Source: Magnetococcales bacterium WMHbin3
GTDB taxonomy: Bacteria > Pseudomonadota > Magnetococcia > Magnetococcales > Magnetaquicoccaceae
Direction: 5' to 3'
NCBI GenBank assembly: GCA_002753185.1
Contig: PDZX01000001.1
Coordinates: 1 to 64,000 of the forward strand
DNA: 64,000 nt
Below, piece by piece: positions 35,414 to 44,403 of the stretch. Position 1 is the stretch's first letter. Every line of letters starts with the position of its first letter. The position numbers and the translations under genes were made by a program. Under the pieces are notes generated by a model that saw nothing but the letters and a program-made list of their open reading frames with translations, was not told the origin of the DNA and ran no database searches.

Positions 35414-37435
35414 ATGCGGTTGCGATTTCTTGTTTTTCTGGTTTGGGTCCTGTTGGCCGCAAGCGCGACGGCGGGCAGCCTGACCCTCAATCTCAAGGGC
35501 GCGGACCTGACCACGCTCATCGAGACCGTCGCGCAGGCCACGGGCCGCAACTTCATCCTCGATCCGCAGATCAAGGGCAAGGTCACGGTCATCTCCTCCA
35601 AACCCATGACCGACCAGGACCTCTATCAGATGTTTCTCTCCATTCTGGAGGTGCATGGCTACATCGCCGTGCCCACCGAGGGGGGAGCGGTCAAGATCCT
35701 GCCCGACACCGAACTGAAATACAGCGCCTCCCCGAACGACTCCCTGACGCTGGATGGCAGCGAGGTGGTGACGCGGGTCTTCAAGCTGAGATACGTCAAC
35801 GCCAATCGCCTGCTGGCCGCCCTGCGTCCGCTGGCCAGCCCCAAGGCCCACATGGCCGCCAACGACGACGGCAACCTCCTGATCGTGACCGACCACGCCG
35901 ACGTGACCGAACGCCTTGCCCAGATCGTGCAGCGGGTGGATCAGCCTGCGGACGGCGAGGTGGAGGTGATCGCCCTGCGCAACGGTTCCGCCACGGAGAT
36001 GGCGCGGGTCATCAACGCCCTGGAGCAGGGCGCCTCGGTCACCACGCCGGGGCAGCCGCCGGCCACACTTCCGGTCAAACCGATCGCCATCGCCGACGAA
36101 CGCACCAACTCCATTCTGATCGGCGGCGACAAGGCGGTGCGGCTGCGCCTGCGCACCATCATCACCCATCTGGACATTCCGGTGGAGATCGCCGGCAATA
36201 CCCGCGTGGTGGATCTGCGTCATGCCGCAGCCAAGAAGATGGCCGAGGTGCTGGCCTCCATGGGGCAGGATTACCTGAAAAACACCCAGAAGGACAAACG
36301 CCCGGAAAACAGCATCGTCAACGTGCAGGCTTACGAGGGGACCAACTCGCTGGTGATCACCGCGCCTCCTGCGTTGCTCAAATCCATGCAGGATGTCATT
36401 CGCCGGCTGGACGTGCGTCAGGCGCAGGTGCAGGTGGAGGCGATCATCGTGGAGGTTTCGGTCAGGAAGGCGGCGGAACTGGGGGTGCAATGGGGCATCC
36501 TGGGGGGCAGTGGCGATCATCCGGGCGCGCTGACCGGCACCAATTTTCCCAGCGCCAATCCCGGCCTGTTGCAACTTGGCGGGTTGGTGGCCAAGGGGTT
36601 GTCCGGCGCGGCCTCTGCGGCGTCCGGCACCACGGCCTCCGGCCTGTTGATGGGGGGATCGGACGGCGACCATTTCGCCTTGCTGCTGCGCGCCTTGAGC
36701 AGCGATGCCTCCAACAATGTCCTCTCCACGCCCACCATCGTCACCCTGGACAACGAGGAGGCGGAGATCATGGTCGGTTCGAAGATCTCGGTCACCACCG
36801 GCCAGACCAACTCCATTCCGGGGGGCAATCCCTTCACCACCATCACCCGCGAGAACGTGGGCCTCACCCTGAAGGTGCGCCCGCAGATCAGCGAGGGGGA
36901 CGTGGTGCGCATGGAGATCCTCCAGGAGGTGTCGGAGATCGCCGCCACCCGCGACGCCTATGGCAACCGGGATACCGACAACCGCACCATCAAGACCTCG
37001 GTGCTGGTGGACGACCAGCAGATTCTGGTGTTGGGCGGCCTGATCCGCGACGCACGCCAGCAGAATACCGAGAAGGTCCCGGTGCTGGGGGATCTGCCGC
37101 TGTTGGGTGGCTTGTTCCGCGCCGAGGGGGCGATGGATGAAAAAAGAAATCTGATGGTGTTTTTGCGTCCCAGGATCCTGCGCACCCGCGAGGAGGGGAT
37201 CCGCCTCACCCACGAGAAATACCGCTCCATGCGGGAGACCCAACTGGCCGCCCCGCGCGCGCTGGGGCCGGTCACCCTGGAGGGGAGCACCCCGCTGTTG
37301 CCGGAGCTGCAAACCCCGTTGCGCATGGATCGCGGGATTTCGTCGCCGTCGGCTCCCCCCGCCACCCCTGTTCCCGCGCGGCGTGAGGCACCGCCCAAGC
37401 CGGTGCGCGCGCCTCCGTCCTCCCGTGTCCGCTGA
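35414..37435 (+). CDS. gspD: Type II secretion system secretin GspD
   Basis: The protein has 673 residues from the ATG that begins a clear signal peptide ([20 protein letters not shown]). The N0 domain ([20 protein letters not shown]) and three N1-N3 repeats follow ([57 protein letters not shown]). The secretin beta-domain (about 390-620) includes [36 protein letters not shown] and [13 protein letters not shown]. It forms the outer-membrane channel for folded exoproteins. The gspE start overlaps its end. Confidence 0.94.
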   Translation: MRLRFLVFLVWVLLAASATAGSLTLNLKGADLTTLIETVAQATGRNFILDPQIKGKVTVISSKPMTDQDLYQMFLSILEVHGYIAVPTEGGAVKILPDTELKYSASPNDSLTLDGSEVVTRVFKLRYVNANRLLAALRPLASPKAHMAANDDGNLLIVTDHADVTERLAQIVQRVDQPADGEVEVIALRNGSATEMARVINALEQGASVTTPGQPPATLPVKPIAIADERTNSILIGGDKAVRLRLRTIITHLDIPVEIAGNTRVVDLRHAAAKKMAEVLASMGQDYLKNTQKDKRPENSIVNVQAYEGTNSLVITAPPALLKSMQDVIRRLDVRQAQVQVEAIIVEVSVRKAAELGVQWGILGGSGDHPGALTGTNFPSANPGLLQLGGLVAKGLSGAASAASGTTASGLLMGGSDGDHFALLLRALSSDASNNVLSTPTIVTLDNEEAEIMVGSKISVTTGQTNSIPGGNPFTTITRENVGLTLKVRPQISEGDVVRMEILQEVSEIAATRDAYGNRDTDNRTIKTSVLVDDQQILVLGGLIRDARQQNTEKVPVLGDLPLLGGLFRAEGAMDEKRNLMVFLRPRILRTREEGIRLTHEKYRSMRETQLAAPRALGPVTLEGSTPLLPELQTPLRMDRGISSPSAPPATPVPARREAPPKPVRAPPSSRVR

Positions 37436-38873
37436 TCCGGACGGCAAGACGCCGTCGCTCCCATACGCCTTCGCCAGGCGGCATGGCGTCCTGGTGGGAG
37501 GCGTGGAGGAGGAGGGGGACGCGGTGCGGATCTGGCATCGCGCCGAGGTCTCCCTGGTGGTGTTGCAGGAGTTGCGGCGTCGGTTTCGGCGCGAGTTGCG
37601 GCTGACCGGGGTGAGCGACGGGGTGTTCGAGGAGCGGTTGCGGCTCAGCTTCGAGGCGGGTTCGGCGCGGGCCATGGAGGAGATGGCCGGGTTGGACGAG
37701 GAGCCGGATCTGGCGCAGGCCGCCGAGGCGATCGGCGAACCCCGTGATCTGGCCGACAGCGCCGACGACGCGCCGATCATCCGCCTGATCAACGCCCTGG
37801 TGACCGACGCGGTGCGCAAGGGGGCCTCGGACATCCATCTGGAGCCGTATGAGGATCGCCTGTCGGTGCGGTTCCGGGTGGACGGCGTGTTGCGCCGGGT
37901 GTTGGATCTGAAGCGTGCCCTGGCGCCCTGGATTGCGTCGCGGGTCAAGGTGATGGCGCGTCTGGACATTGCCGAAAAACGGCTGCCCCAGGATGGCCGG
38001 ATCGCGTTGCGCATTGCGGGGCGTCCGGTGGATGTGCGGGTTTCCACCCTGCCCACCGGTCATGGCGAACGGGTGGTGATGCGGTTGTTGGACAAGCAGG
38101 CCGGCCGCCTGAGCCTGGAGGAACTGGGGATGACGCCAGCCATGCGTGAGGAGTTGGACCGGCTGATCCATCGTCCCAACGGCATCATTCTGGTGACCGG
38201 GCCGACCGGTTCCGGCAAGACCACGACGTTGTACGCCATTTTGCGGCGTCTGAACGAGTCGAGCCGCAACATCATGACCGTGGAGGATCCCATCGAGTAC
38301 GAACTGGAGGGGATTGGGCAGACCCACGTCAACACCAAGGTGGATCTGACCTTCGCGCGGGGGTTGCGCGCCATTTTGCGGCAGGATCCGGATATCGTGA
38401 TGGTGGGGGAGATTCGGGACGTGGAGACGGCGCGCATCGCGGTGCAGGCGAGTCTGACCGGTCATCTGGTGTTGTCCACGTTGCATACCAACAGCGCCAT
38501 CGGGGCCGTGGCCCGTTTGCGGGACATGGGGATCGAGCCGTATCTGTTGTCGTCGAGTCTGGCGGCGGTGGTGGCGCAGCGGTTGGTACGTTTGTTGTGC
38601 GATGCCTGCAAGCGGTCGGAGCAGGACGGGGAAGTCGTTCCGGTGGGGTGTGATGCCTGTCTGAGCAGCGGCTACGTTGGCCGGGCCGGGATTTACGAGC
38701 TGGTCGCCATGGACGACACCCTGAAGCGGATGATCCACGACAACGCCGGCGAGCGGGAACTCACCGCCCATGCCCGTGGCTTTTCCGCCAGTTTGCGGGA
38801 TGACGGATTGCGTTTGCTGCAGACCGGGCGCTCCAGCATGGCGGAGATCGTGCGCGTGACCCGCGAGGATTGA
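37425..38873 (+). CDS. gspE: Type II secretion ATPase GspE
   Basis: About 482 residues from the GTG that overlaps gspD by 11 bases; a GTG 42 bases earlier is possible. The N-terminus reads [15 protein letters not shown] as in GspE. The N2 domain has [19 protein letters not shown] (about 130). The ATPase core has Walker [13 protein letters not shown] (about 260), Walker [17 protein letters not shown] and the His box [11 protein letters not shown] tetracysteine zinc motif (CDAC...CDAC, about 395-415) is conserved. It powers pseudopilus assembly. The gspF-G genes expected next are absent, so the system is split. Confidence 0.94.
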   Translation: MSADPDGKTPSLPYAFARRHGVLVGGVEEEGDAVRIWHRAEVSLVVLQELRRRFRRELRLTGVSDGVFEERLRLSFEAGSARAMEEMAGLDEEPDLAQAAEAIGEPRDLADSADDAPIIRLINALVTDAVRKGASDIHLEPYEDRLSVRFRVDGVLRRVLDLKRALAPWIASRVKVMARLDIAEKRLPQDGRIALRIAGRPVDVRVSTLPTGHGERVVMRLLDKQAGRLSLEELGMTPAMREELDRLIHRPNGIILVTGPTGSGKTTTLYAILRRLNESSRNIMTVEDPIEYELEGIGQTHVNTKVDLTFARGLRAILRQDPDIVMVGEIRDVETARIAVQASLTGHLVLSTLHTNSAIGAVARLRDMGIEPYLLSSSLAAVVAQRLVRLLCDACKRSEQDGEVVPVGCDACLSSGYVGRAGIYELVAMDDTLKRMIHDNAGERELTAHARGFSASLRDDGLRLLQTGRSSMAEIVRVTRED

Positions 38874-38896
38874 TGAGGCTTGCTCTTGCCATTTTT

Positions 38897-38925
38897 TTGT
38901 TGGGATCAGCGCGGAAGCGTGATAA
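38897..38925 (+). promoter_or_regulatory. Candidate promoter for the two genes after gspE
   Basis: TTGTTG (38897-38902), a 17-base spacer and TGATAA (38920-38925) lie in the 102-base gap after gspE, about 50 bases before the next ATG. The match to the sigma-70 consensus is moderate. Confidence 0.35.
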
Positions 38926-38975
38926 ATTAGAGTCTTCTGAAATGCGGATTGCCAGGTTTGTACAAGGAGTCGAGA

Positions 38976-39437
38976 ATGCGGGAATCAGGGATGGAAACGG
39001 GGGAACTCCCCTTTCACAGGCGGTTGACGGGCCGGTTCGACGGCATGATCCGGCAGAAGGATGTATCGACCCTTGGGGATGAGATGGCGCGACGGGACGG
39101 ATGGTATGTGGTGGAACCCAATGTCCCGATGCCGGAGACGCCGGTGAGTGGCGCGGCGGCCCGGCGCGATCTGGACGGTCTGGTCGCCGAGATCCTGGAG
39201 GTGGAGCGTGGGGTGTGGACCACCATGGTTTATGCTCAAAGTTTCGAGGATCCCTGGATCATCAAGGTGTTTCATCCCCGTCGCGCCGGATGCGGCTGCG
39301 GTCCCGGAGGCGGGGTTTTGCCCTGGAAGGTGTTCACCCGTTTCAAGCCGGGACCGGTGCCGGAATGGGAAAACGTCCAATGTGCGACCGGCCAGGGTGA
39401 CGCCACCCGGCGTTCCTGGTTGGGGGGATGGCATTGA
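38976..39437 (+). CDS. Hypothetical protein (153 residues)
   Basis: AAGGAG lies 7 bases before the ATG chosen; an ATG 27 bases earlier has no site. The protein is soluble. It starts MRESGMETGELPFHRRLTGR, has a helix AARRDLDGLVAEILEVERGV, then MVYAQSFEDPWIIKVFHPRR, a GCGCGPGGG cluster and a Trp-rich end (RRSWLGGWH). The pattern suggests a conserved domain but I do not recognise it. The next gene begins 3 bases after its stop, so the two are co-expressed. Confidence 0.65.
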   Translation: MRESGMETGELPFHRRLTGRFDGMIRQKDVSTLGDEMARRDGWYVVEPNVPMPETPVSGAAARRDLDGLVAEILEVERGVWTTMVYAQSFEDPWIIKVFHPRRAGCGCGPGGGVLPWKVFTRFKPGPVPEWENVQCATGQGDATRRSWLGGWH

Positions 39438-39440
39438 CTT

Positions 39441-40361
39441 ATGAGCAAGCCGGGATGGTTGGTGCTGTTGGCAGGGGTTTGGGTGGGTTGGCTGGGGACG
39501 GCCTTGGCCCTGGAAGGCAACGGGCCGGAGCGGCCTCCCCTCAAGGTGGACAGGCCGATTCAGGTTTTTACGCCGGAAGAGTTGGCTTTCAGCAAGCGGA
39601 CCATGGGCTATTACAAAAACCCCGATCCGGAAGCATTGATGAACGCCTTCCTGGCCATCAAGGACATTTTGGCATTTTTTCAGCATTCCAAAAGAACGGC
39701 GGATGACGGTCGTGCGGTGATTGCCTCGCAGATCACGGCGGTGTTTTTTGCCAGCATGATCCGCAAGCAGCCTGCCCTGGCATCGACCTTCAGCCGGATG
39801 GTGATCGCCAAGGGGACGGATCCGCACAGGATCGTGCTGGCCGACGCCATTGCCATGTCCGGGGTCAAGGATCGGGAGGAGATCCTCAACAAGGTGTTCA
39901 AGAGCGTCTCGGATGGTTTTTTGAACGACAAGGGCAAGGATCCGGCCCAGGTCGCCAAGGATCGGGAGACGCTGTTCGCGCGGATGAAGCAGCAACCGGT
40001 CCTGGATTTGACCAAGGTGACGATCGTGCATCCTGGCCAACTCGATCTGTTGTGGTCGGCCTTTTTTGCCACCGGGGAGAAGGATTACGTCGTCAGGGTG
40101 GCGAAAAAATTGGATTTCTGGCTCCCCCAGGAGGAGTTGTCGCGCAAGATGGACGCGTTGAGCGCCAGTCAGCGCACCCCGGAAGTCATGGCGGATGTCA
40201 GGCGTCATGCCTTGAGCGCGGCGGCGGGCTGGTCTCTTGGCGCCAATGCCAAGCGTTTTCCGGAAGTGAAGAGCGCGTTGGAAAAATTCGCGACCTCCGA
40301 GCCGGGAACGGCGGGCAATGCGGCCAAGAGCATCTTGCAGCTTCTCAAGGAGGCCAATTAG
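39441..40361 (+). CDS. Exported hypothetical protein (306 residues)
   Basis: The N-terminus (WLVLLAGVWVGWLGTALALEG) is a signal peptide with likely cleavage after ALA (about 24). The mature part is all-helical with many Lys/Ala-rich amphipathic helices (FSKRTMGYYKNPDPEALMNA, TAVFFASMIRKQPALASTFS, SAAAGWSLGANAKRFPEVKS), which suggests a periplasmic helical-repeat protein. I recognise no family. It is paired with the 153-residue gene and ends 6 bases before the protease gene on the other strand. Confidence 0.7.
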   Translation: MSKPGWLVLLAGVWVGWLGTALALEGNGPERPPLKVDRPIQVFTPEELAFSKRTMGYYKNPDPEALMNAFLAIKDILAFFQHSKRTADDGRAVIASQITAVFFASMIRKQPALASTFSRMVIAKGTDPHRIVLADAIAMSGVKDREEILNKVFKSVSDGFLNDKGKDPAQVAKDRETLFARMKQQPVLDLTKVTIVHPGQLDLLWSAFFATGEKDYVVRVAKKLDFWLPQEELSRKMDALSASQRTPEVMADVRRHALSAAAGWSLGANAKRFPEVKSALEKFATSEPGTAGNAAKSILQLLKEAN

Positions 40362-40367
40362 TCGGTT

Positions 40368-41480
40368 TCATTTGCCGGTCAAGGACACCGGGAGGGTGGT
40401 GCGGCGTCCGGCGCGCCAGATGGAGAGTGTGACGGTATCGCCGATTTGGTGTTGGGTGATGATTTTTTGCAGGGTGTCGAGATCCGCGACCGGTTGGTTG
40501 TCGATTGCCTGAATGACATCGCCCAGTTCGGCCCCGCCGGAGAAGAGGCGGGTGGGGCGCAGACCGGCCTTGGCAGCGGCGGAGCCGGGGGCGATTTGCA
40601 GGACCAGCACGCCGGAGATGCCGGCCTCTTCCAGGATGCGGCGACCGATTTCGTCGTTGGCGGTGATGCCCAGGGAGGGGGCGCGGAATTGCCCTTGGGC
40701 GATGAGGATCGGGACCACCCGGTTGACCGTATCCACGGGCACCGCGAAGCCGATGCCGGCGTAGGCCCCGGAGGGGCTGTAGATGGCGGTGTTGATGCCG
40801 ATCAGGCGTCCGGCGCTGTCCAGCAGAGGACCGCCGGAGTTGCCTGGATTGATGGCGGCGTCGGTTTGGATCAGGTTGTCGATGGAGCCGCCCGCTTCGT
40901 TGTCGATGCTGCGATCCAGTGCCGAGATCACCCCGGTGGTGAGGGTATGGTCCAGACCGAAGGGGTTGCCGATGGCCAACACCTTTTGTCCCACCTGGAG
41001 GTCATGGCTGCTGCCGATGGGAACGGGCCGGGGCCGATCGAACCCCGTATCGATGCGCAGCACCGCCAGGTCGTGTTCCTTGCTGGCCCCCACCAGGGCC
41101 GCCGGATAGCTTTTCTGGTCCGATAGAGTGACTTTCGCCTCTTGCGCCTCTTCCAGGACGTGGAAGTTGGTGACCACGTGTCCGTTCTCGTCCCAGACGA
41201 ATCCCGACCCGGTCCCCTTGGGCACGCGCATGATGTTGCGGGTCCAGAAATCCCTGACATGCTGGATGGTGGTGATATAGACCACCGATGGCTTTGCCAC
41301 CTTGAAGATGGCGATGGTATTTTTTTCGTCATCTGCCAGATCCCCCCTTGCCGTCACCGCCCTTGGCGTGGCGGTCCATTCGATCAGCCAAGCCTGCACC
41401 ACTGGCCGGAAATAGATGGCCAGCAGGATAAGGCCGAGGATCAACCAGAACCAGGGGAGGGGTTTGCGCGTGGCGTTCAT
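40368..41480 (-). CDS. DegS/HtrA-like serine protease with one PDZ domain
   Basis: About 370 residues from the ATG followed by NATRKPLPWFWL; the open frame extends further upstream but without RBS support. One N-terminal membrane anchor (about 10-28) is followed by a trypsin-like domain with catalytic His in VTNFHVL, Asp in HDLAVLRID and Ser in NPGNSGGPLLDSAG. A single PDZ domain (about 275-365, GVLVLQIAPGSAAAKAGLRP) ends the protein. This is the DegS/AlgW build, a periplasmic sensor of misfolded outer-membrane proteins that cuts an anti-sigma factor. No rpoE, rseA or rseP gene is adjacent, so a DegQ-like quality-control role is also possible. Confidence 0.9.
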   Translation of the reverse strand: MNATRKPLPWFWLILGLILLAIYFRPVVQAWLIEWTATPRAVTARGDLADDEKNTIAIFKVAKPSVVYITTIQHVRDFWTRNIMRVPKGTGSGFVWDENGHVVTNFHVLEEAQEAKVTLSDQKSYPAALVGASKEHDLAVLRIDTGFDRPRPVPIGSSHDLQVGQKVLAIGNPFGLDHTLTTGVISALDRSIDNEAGGSIDNLIQTDAAINPGNSGGPLLDSAGRLIGINTAIYSPSGAYAGIGFAVPVDTVNRVVPILIAQGQFRAPSLGITANDEIGRRILEEAGISGVLVLQIAPGSAAAKAGLRPTRLFSGGAELGDVIQAIDNQPVADLDTLQKIITQHQIGDTVTLSIWRAGRRTTLPVSLTGK

Positions 41481-41503
41481 TGTTATCATTCCATAGGCCG
41501 TTA

Positions 41504-41809
41504 TCACCTGGAAGGGGCGGGCACTCCCTGGCCATGAGGAGGTGGCGCCGGGTGGGCGGGAAGGCGCATTTCCTGGGTGAAGGGCTGGTAATAGATCGGA
41601 ACCGGGGGAAAAAATCTGTTGATGGTGGCGACGCCACCAAGGATGACAATGGCCGAGGCAATCACCCACTGGATGGTTTCCACCTTGGCCCGTTGCAATT
41701 CTTTTTCCAGACGGAGAATATCCTCCTTGGTGGCCAACTCTTTGACCCGCGTCTCTTCCACTTTCTTGACAAAGGCCAACGTGTCAAACGGGGTGGCAAT
41801 GATGGTCAT
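41504..41809 (-). CDS. Coiled-coil membrane-anchored protein (DUF1640-like)
   Basis: The protein has 101 residues. MTIIATPFDTLAFVKKVEET and a following Lys/Glu-rich coiled coil (about 20-45, LATKEDILRLEKELQRAKVE) match the small DUF1640-type proteins of bacteria. One membrane helix follows (WVIASAIVILGGVATINRFF, about 48-67), then a Pro-rich tail. The function is unknown. AGGGGAAA precedes the ATG, and it ends 24 bases before the protease gene start, so the two may be co-transcribed. Confidence 0.75.
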   Translation of the reverse strand: MTIIATPFDTLAFVKKVEETRVKELATKEDILRLEKELQRAKVETIQWVIASAIVILGGVATINRFFPPVPIYYQPFTQEMRLPAHPAPPPHGQGVPAPSR

Positions 41810-41899
41810 GAGGTTTCCCCTCCTGGCAGGCAGAACGCAATTGCCAAATAGCCTATCAGATCCGGGCCTATCCCGTCCATAAGGAACTTGATCGCGACC

Positions 41900-42937
41900 T
41901 CACCCCATCCGCGCCAACACCTTGCGGTGCAGCGTGGAGACCGGCAGGGCGGCGTCCACTGGTAATGAAACCCAGCGCGCCTCGCCGGACGGCTCGTGGG
42001 CCAGCCAATCGCTCAGAAATGGAAAAACTGTCAGGCGGAAATGGGTGAAGGCATGATGTACCGGCGCCAGGGGCGTGGGAGAAGAGACCTCCATGCCGTG
42101 CCGGTTCTTGATCCAGTGGACGAGGGTTTGGGCATCGGGCGCGGACCAGGTTTCCTCCGGGGGGGAACCGGGCGGCTCCCACATGCCACCCAGCAGGCCA
42201 CGGGCGGGACGGGGGGTCAACAGGACGGATCCCTCCCGAACGACCAGCAGCGTGAATTGATACTTTTCCGGTCGCGTCCGCTTGGGCATCAGACGGGGAT
42301 GGGCCATGGGCGTCCCCGACTGACACGCCCGGCACCAGGACGACCAGGGACAGGCAGGACACTCCGGATTGCGGGGACGGCAAATCCGGGCGCCCAGGTC
42401 CATGATCGCCTGCGCGTAATCCCCTGGCCGGTCGGCAGGGGTGAGACGATCCGCCATCTCCCACAACCGCGCGCGGCCCGCAGAGGAATCCGCCGGCTCC
42501 TCCATGGCCAGCACACGAGAAAGCACCCGCACCACGTTGCCATCCAATATCGGCACACGCTGCCCGCTGCCGATCGCCAATATCGCCCCGGCCGTACTCG
42601 CCCCGATCCCCGGCAAGGCCAGCAATCCCGCCAGGGTCTCCGGCAGACGGCCATCCCCATGTTGCATCACCAACCGCGCCGCCGCGTGCAAATGCACCGC
42701 ACGACGGTAATACCCCAATCCCTGCCAGCAGGCCAGAACCTCTTCCACCTCCGCTATCGCCAGGGAGGGCAGGTCCGGAAAACGGGCAAGAAAATTTTGA
42801 AAATACGGAATCACGCTCTTGACCCCGGTCTGTTGCAGCATGATCTCCGCCACCCAGATCCGATAGGTATCCCGCTGCCCGCGCCAGGGCAGATCACGGG
42901 CGTGGAGGTCGTAATGCGACAACAACGCCTGCGCCAT
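41900..42937 (-). CDS. mutY: A/G-specific adenine glycosylase MutY
   Basis: About 345 residues from the ATG with GGGGGA upstream. The glycosylase domain shows LPWRGQRDTYRIWVAEIMLQ QTGV text (about 15-40), the helix-hairpin-helix LPGIGASTAGAIL with catalytic Asp in ILDGNVVRVLSR (about 115), and the [4Fe-4S] loop C-X6-C-X2-C-X5-C (CRPRNPECPACPWSSWC, about 170). A C-terminal NUDIX-like 8-oxoG recognition domain (about 205-340) follows. It removes A mispaired with 8-oxoG. It starts 2 bases after the TonB-like gene. Confidence 0.95.
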   Translation of the reverse strand: MAQALLSHYDLHARDLPWRGQRDTYRIWVAEIMLQQTGVKSVIPYFQNFLARFPDLPSLAIAEVEEVLACWQGLGYYRRAVHLHAAARLVMQHGDGRLPETLAGLLALPGIGASTAGAILAIGSGQRVPILDGNVVRVLSRVLAMEEPADSSAGRARLWEMADRLTPADRPGDYAQAIMDLGARICRPRNPECPACPWSSWCRACQSGTPMAHPRLMPKRTRPEKYQFTLLVVREGSVLLTPRPARGLLGGMWEPPGSPPEETWSAPDAQTLVHWIKNRHGMEVSSPTPLAPVHHAFTHFRLTVFPFLSDWLAHEPSGEARWVSLPVDAALPVSTLHRKVLARMG

Positions 42938-42939
42938 GT

Positions 42940-43866
42940 TCACATCCCCCAACGGAATCCCCCCCGGATGTATTCGAAAGTGGTCTTGACGTGCAGTTTC
43001 TCCAGGTCCCAATCCTCCGGGAAGGGGACGAACGGATGGACGTTGCGCACCGCCTGCATGGCGGCCTCGTCCAGCATCTCGGCCCCGGAGGATTTCAATA
43101 TTTTGAAATCGGTGATCGTGCCGTTGCGAAGAATGGTGAAACTCATGGTGAGGGCGCCGTCGAGTTTGGCCTTCTTGGCCTCCTCCGGATAGATCCAGCC
43201 CATCTGGATCCGCTCCTTGAGCCGCGAGAAATAAGCGGCATAGCGCACCTGCCGGGTGTTGAGATTGACCGTCTCCTCCTGGCGCTTGAACACCTCCTGC
43301 TGTTCCCGGTGCTGCCGTTCCCGGTCCCAGCGGGCCATCTCGCCCAGGGAGGGGTTCAGGCTCAGGGAAGGGAGTGGCGCGGGTTGGGCGGGCGCGGCCG
43401 GGGCACGCGGCTCCGGCGGGGGTGGGGCGGACTTGACGACGGACGGCTTGTTGACCACCGGGCGGGGCTTCTCCGGGGCCGGGCGTGGCGGGAGGGTGGG
43501 TTTCTGGGGTGGCTCGGCTCGTGCCTCGGTTGGCGGGGGGGGAGGCGGAAGCGCGGCAGGCTCAGGGGCGGCCTCCGGCGAAGTGGCGGGCTTATCCTTC
43601 CCGGATTTTCCCTCCGTTGCCTGATGATCCTGTTGCGCCACGGCATCCGCCTGTTTGGGCGTTTCGCTCTTTTGTTTTTGCGGGGGCAAAAAGACCAGTT
43701 GCACCGGAATGACGGGCGGGGGCGGGGCATGGGTGGCGAACAACCGCAACGTCACGGCAGCCGCGACCAGCAGATGCAACACCACCGAGACGATCAGGGC
43801 AAGCGAAAAGGGAGGCCGCCGAGAGGCCGAAATCGGCGAGAAAGGTTCCGGGAGGTCTTCGTCCAT
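42940..43866 (-). CDS. TonB-like energy transducer
   Basis: The protein has 308 residues. One membrane anchor near the N-terminus (SLALIVSVVLHLLVAAAVTL, about 20-40, with the SXXXH-type His in VVLHLL) is followed by a long Pro/Glu/Lys-rich periplasmic linker (about 45-165). The C-terminal TonB/TolA fold (about 205-300, AAYFSRLKERIQMGWIYPEE, GALTMSFTILRNGTITDFKI) completes it. It transmits proton-motive force to outer-membrane receptors. ExbB/ExbD are not adjacent. A TolA-like assignment is less likely given the ILRNGTI...KSSG signature. Confidence 0.85.
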   Translation of the reverse strand: MDEDLPEPFSPISASRRPPFSLALIVSVVLHLLVAAAVTLRLFATHAPPPPVIPVQLVFLPPQKQKSETPKQADAVAQQDHQATEGKSGKDKPATSPEAAPEPAALPPPPPPTEARAEPPQKPTLPPRPAPEKPRPVVNKPSVVKSAPPPPEPRAPAAPAQPAPLPSLSLNPSLGEMARWDRERQHREQQEVFKRQEETVNLNTRQVRYAAYFSRLKERIQMGWIYPEEAKKAKLDGALTMSFTILRNGTITDFKILKSSGAEMLDEAAMQAVRNVHPFVPFPEDWDLEKLHVKTTFEYIRGGFRWGM

Positions 43867-43872
43867 GGCCGG

Positions 43873-44403
43873 TCACATGCCATCCAGCAGGCGCTGGTGG
43901 CGATCGAAGCGTTCCAACAGCAGAAAGGTCAACAAACCGTTCATGATCCCGGTGATCCACGAGCCGGCCAAAAACCACGGCAACGCCGTCAGAATGCCGG
44001 CATGACCAATGACCAACAACCAGGCGGCGACGGTCTGAGCGAGCATGTGCGCCAGGGCGGCCAACAGCGATACCCCCACCGGCCCCAGCCGCGCGGGCGA
44101 CATGTCCGCCAGGCCCATGGCCGCCATCGCTCCGACCGCGCCGCAGAAACTCAACAAAAAAGTCGGCGAAAACAACGTTCCCAACACCATGGACCCCGCC
44201 ACGACCCGGATCAGCGTCACCGACACGGCGGCACGCCAACCAAACCGGAAAAAGGCCACCAACGCGAATACATTCGCCAGCCCCGGCTTGAACCACGGCC
44301 CCGGACCCGGCGCCACCGCCTCCAGCAGATGCGCCGCCAGGGCCGCCGCAGCCAGATAGGCCACCAGCAGATCCCGCCGCAACCCCTTGGAGGCCTCGCT
44401 CAT
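43873..44403 (-). CDS. Gx transporter family membrane protein (Hpre_diP_synt_I)
   Basis: About 176 residues with five or six membrane helices (LLVAYLAAAALAAHLLEAV, LANVFALVAFFRFGWRAAV, FLLSFCGAVGAMAAMGLA, LTFLLLERF at the end). PGPGPWFKPGLANVFALVAF is the family hallmark. Members were once called heptaprenyl diphosphate synthase component I, but they look like ECF-type S components. The start overlaps the stop of the HD-GYP gene (TGATG). As I recall, its usual partner is a NusG-domain-II gene, found here 7 kb away on the same strand. Confidence 0.85.
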   Translation of the reverse strand: MSEASKGLRRDLLVAYLAAAALAAHLLEAVAPGPGPWFKPGLANVFALVAFFRFGWRAAVSVTLIRVVAGSMVLGTLFSPTFLLSFCGAVGAMAAMGLADMSPARLGPVGVSLLAALAHMLAQTVAAWLLVIGHAGILTALPWFLAGSWITGIMNGLLTFLLLERFDRHQRLLDGM

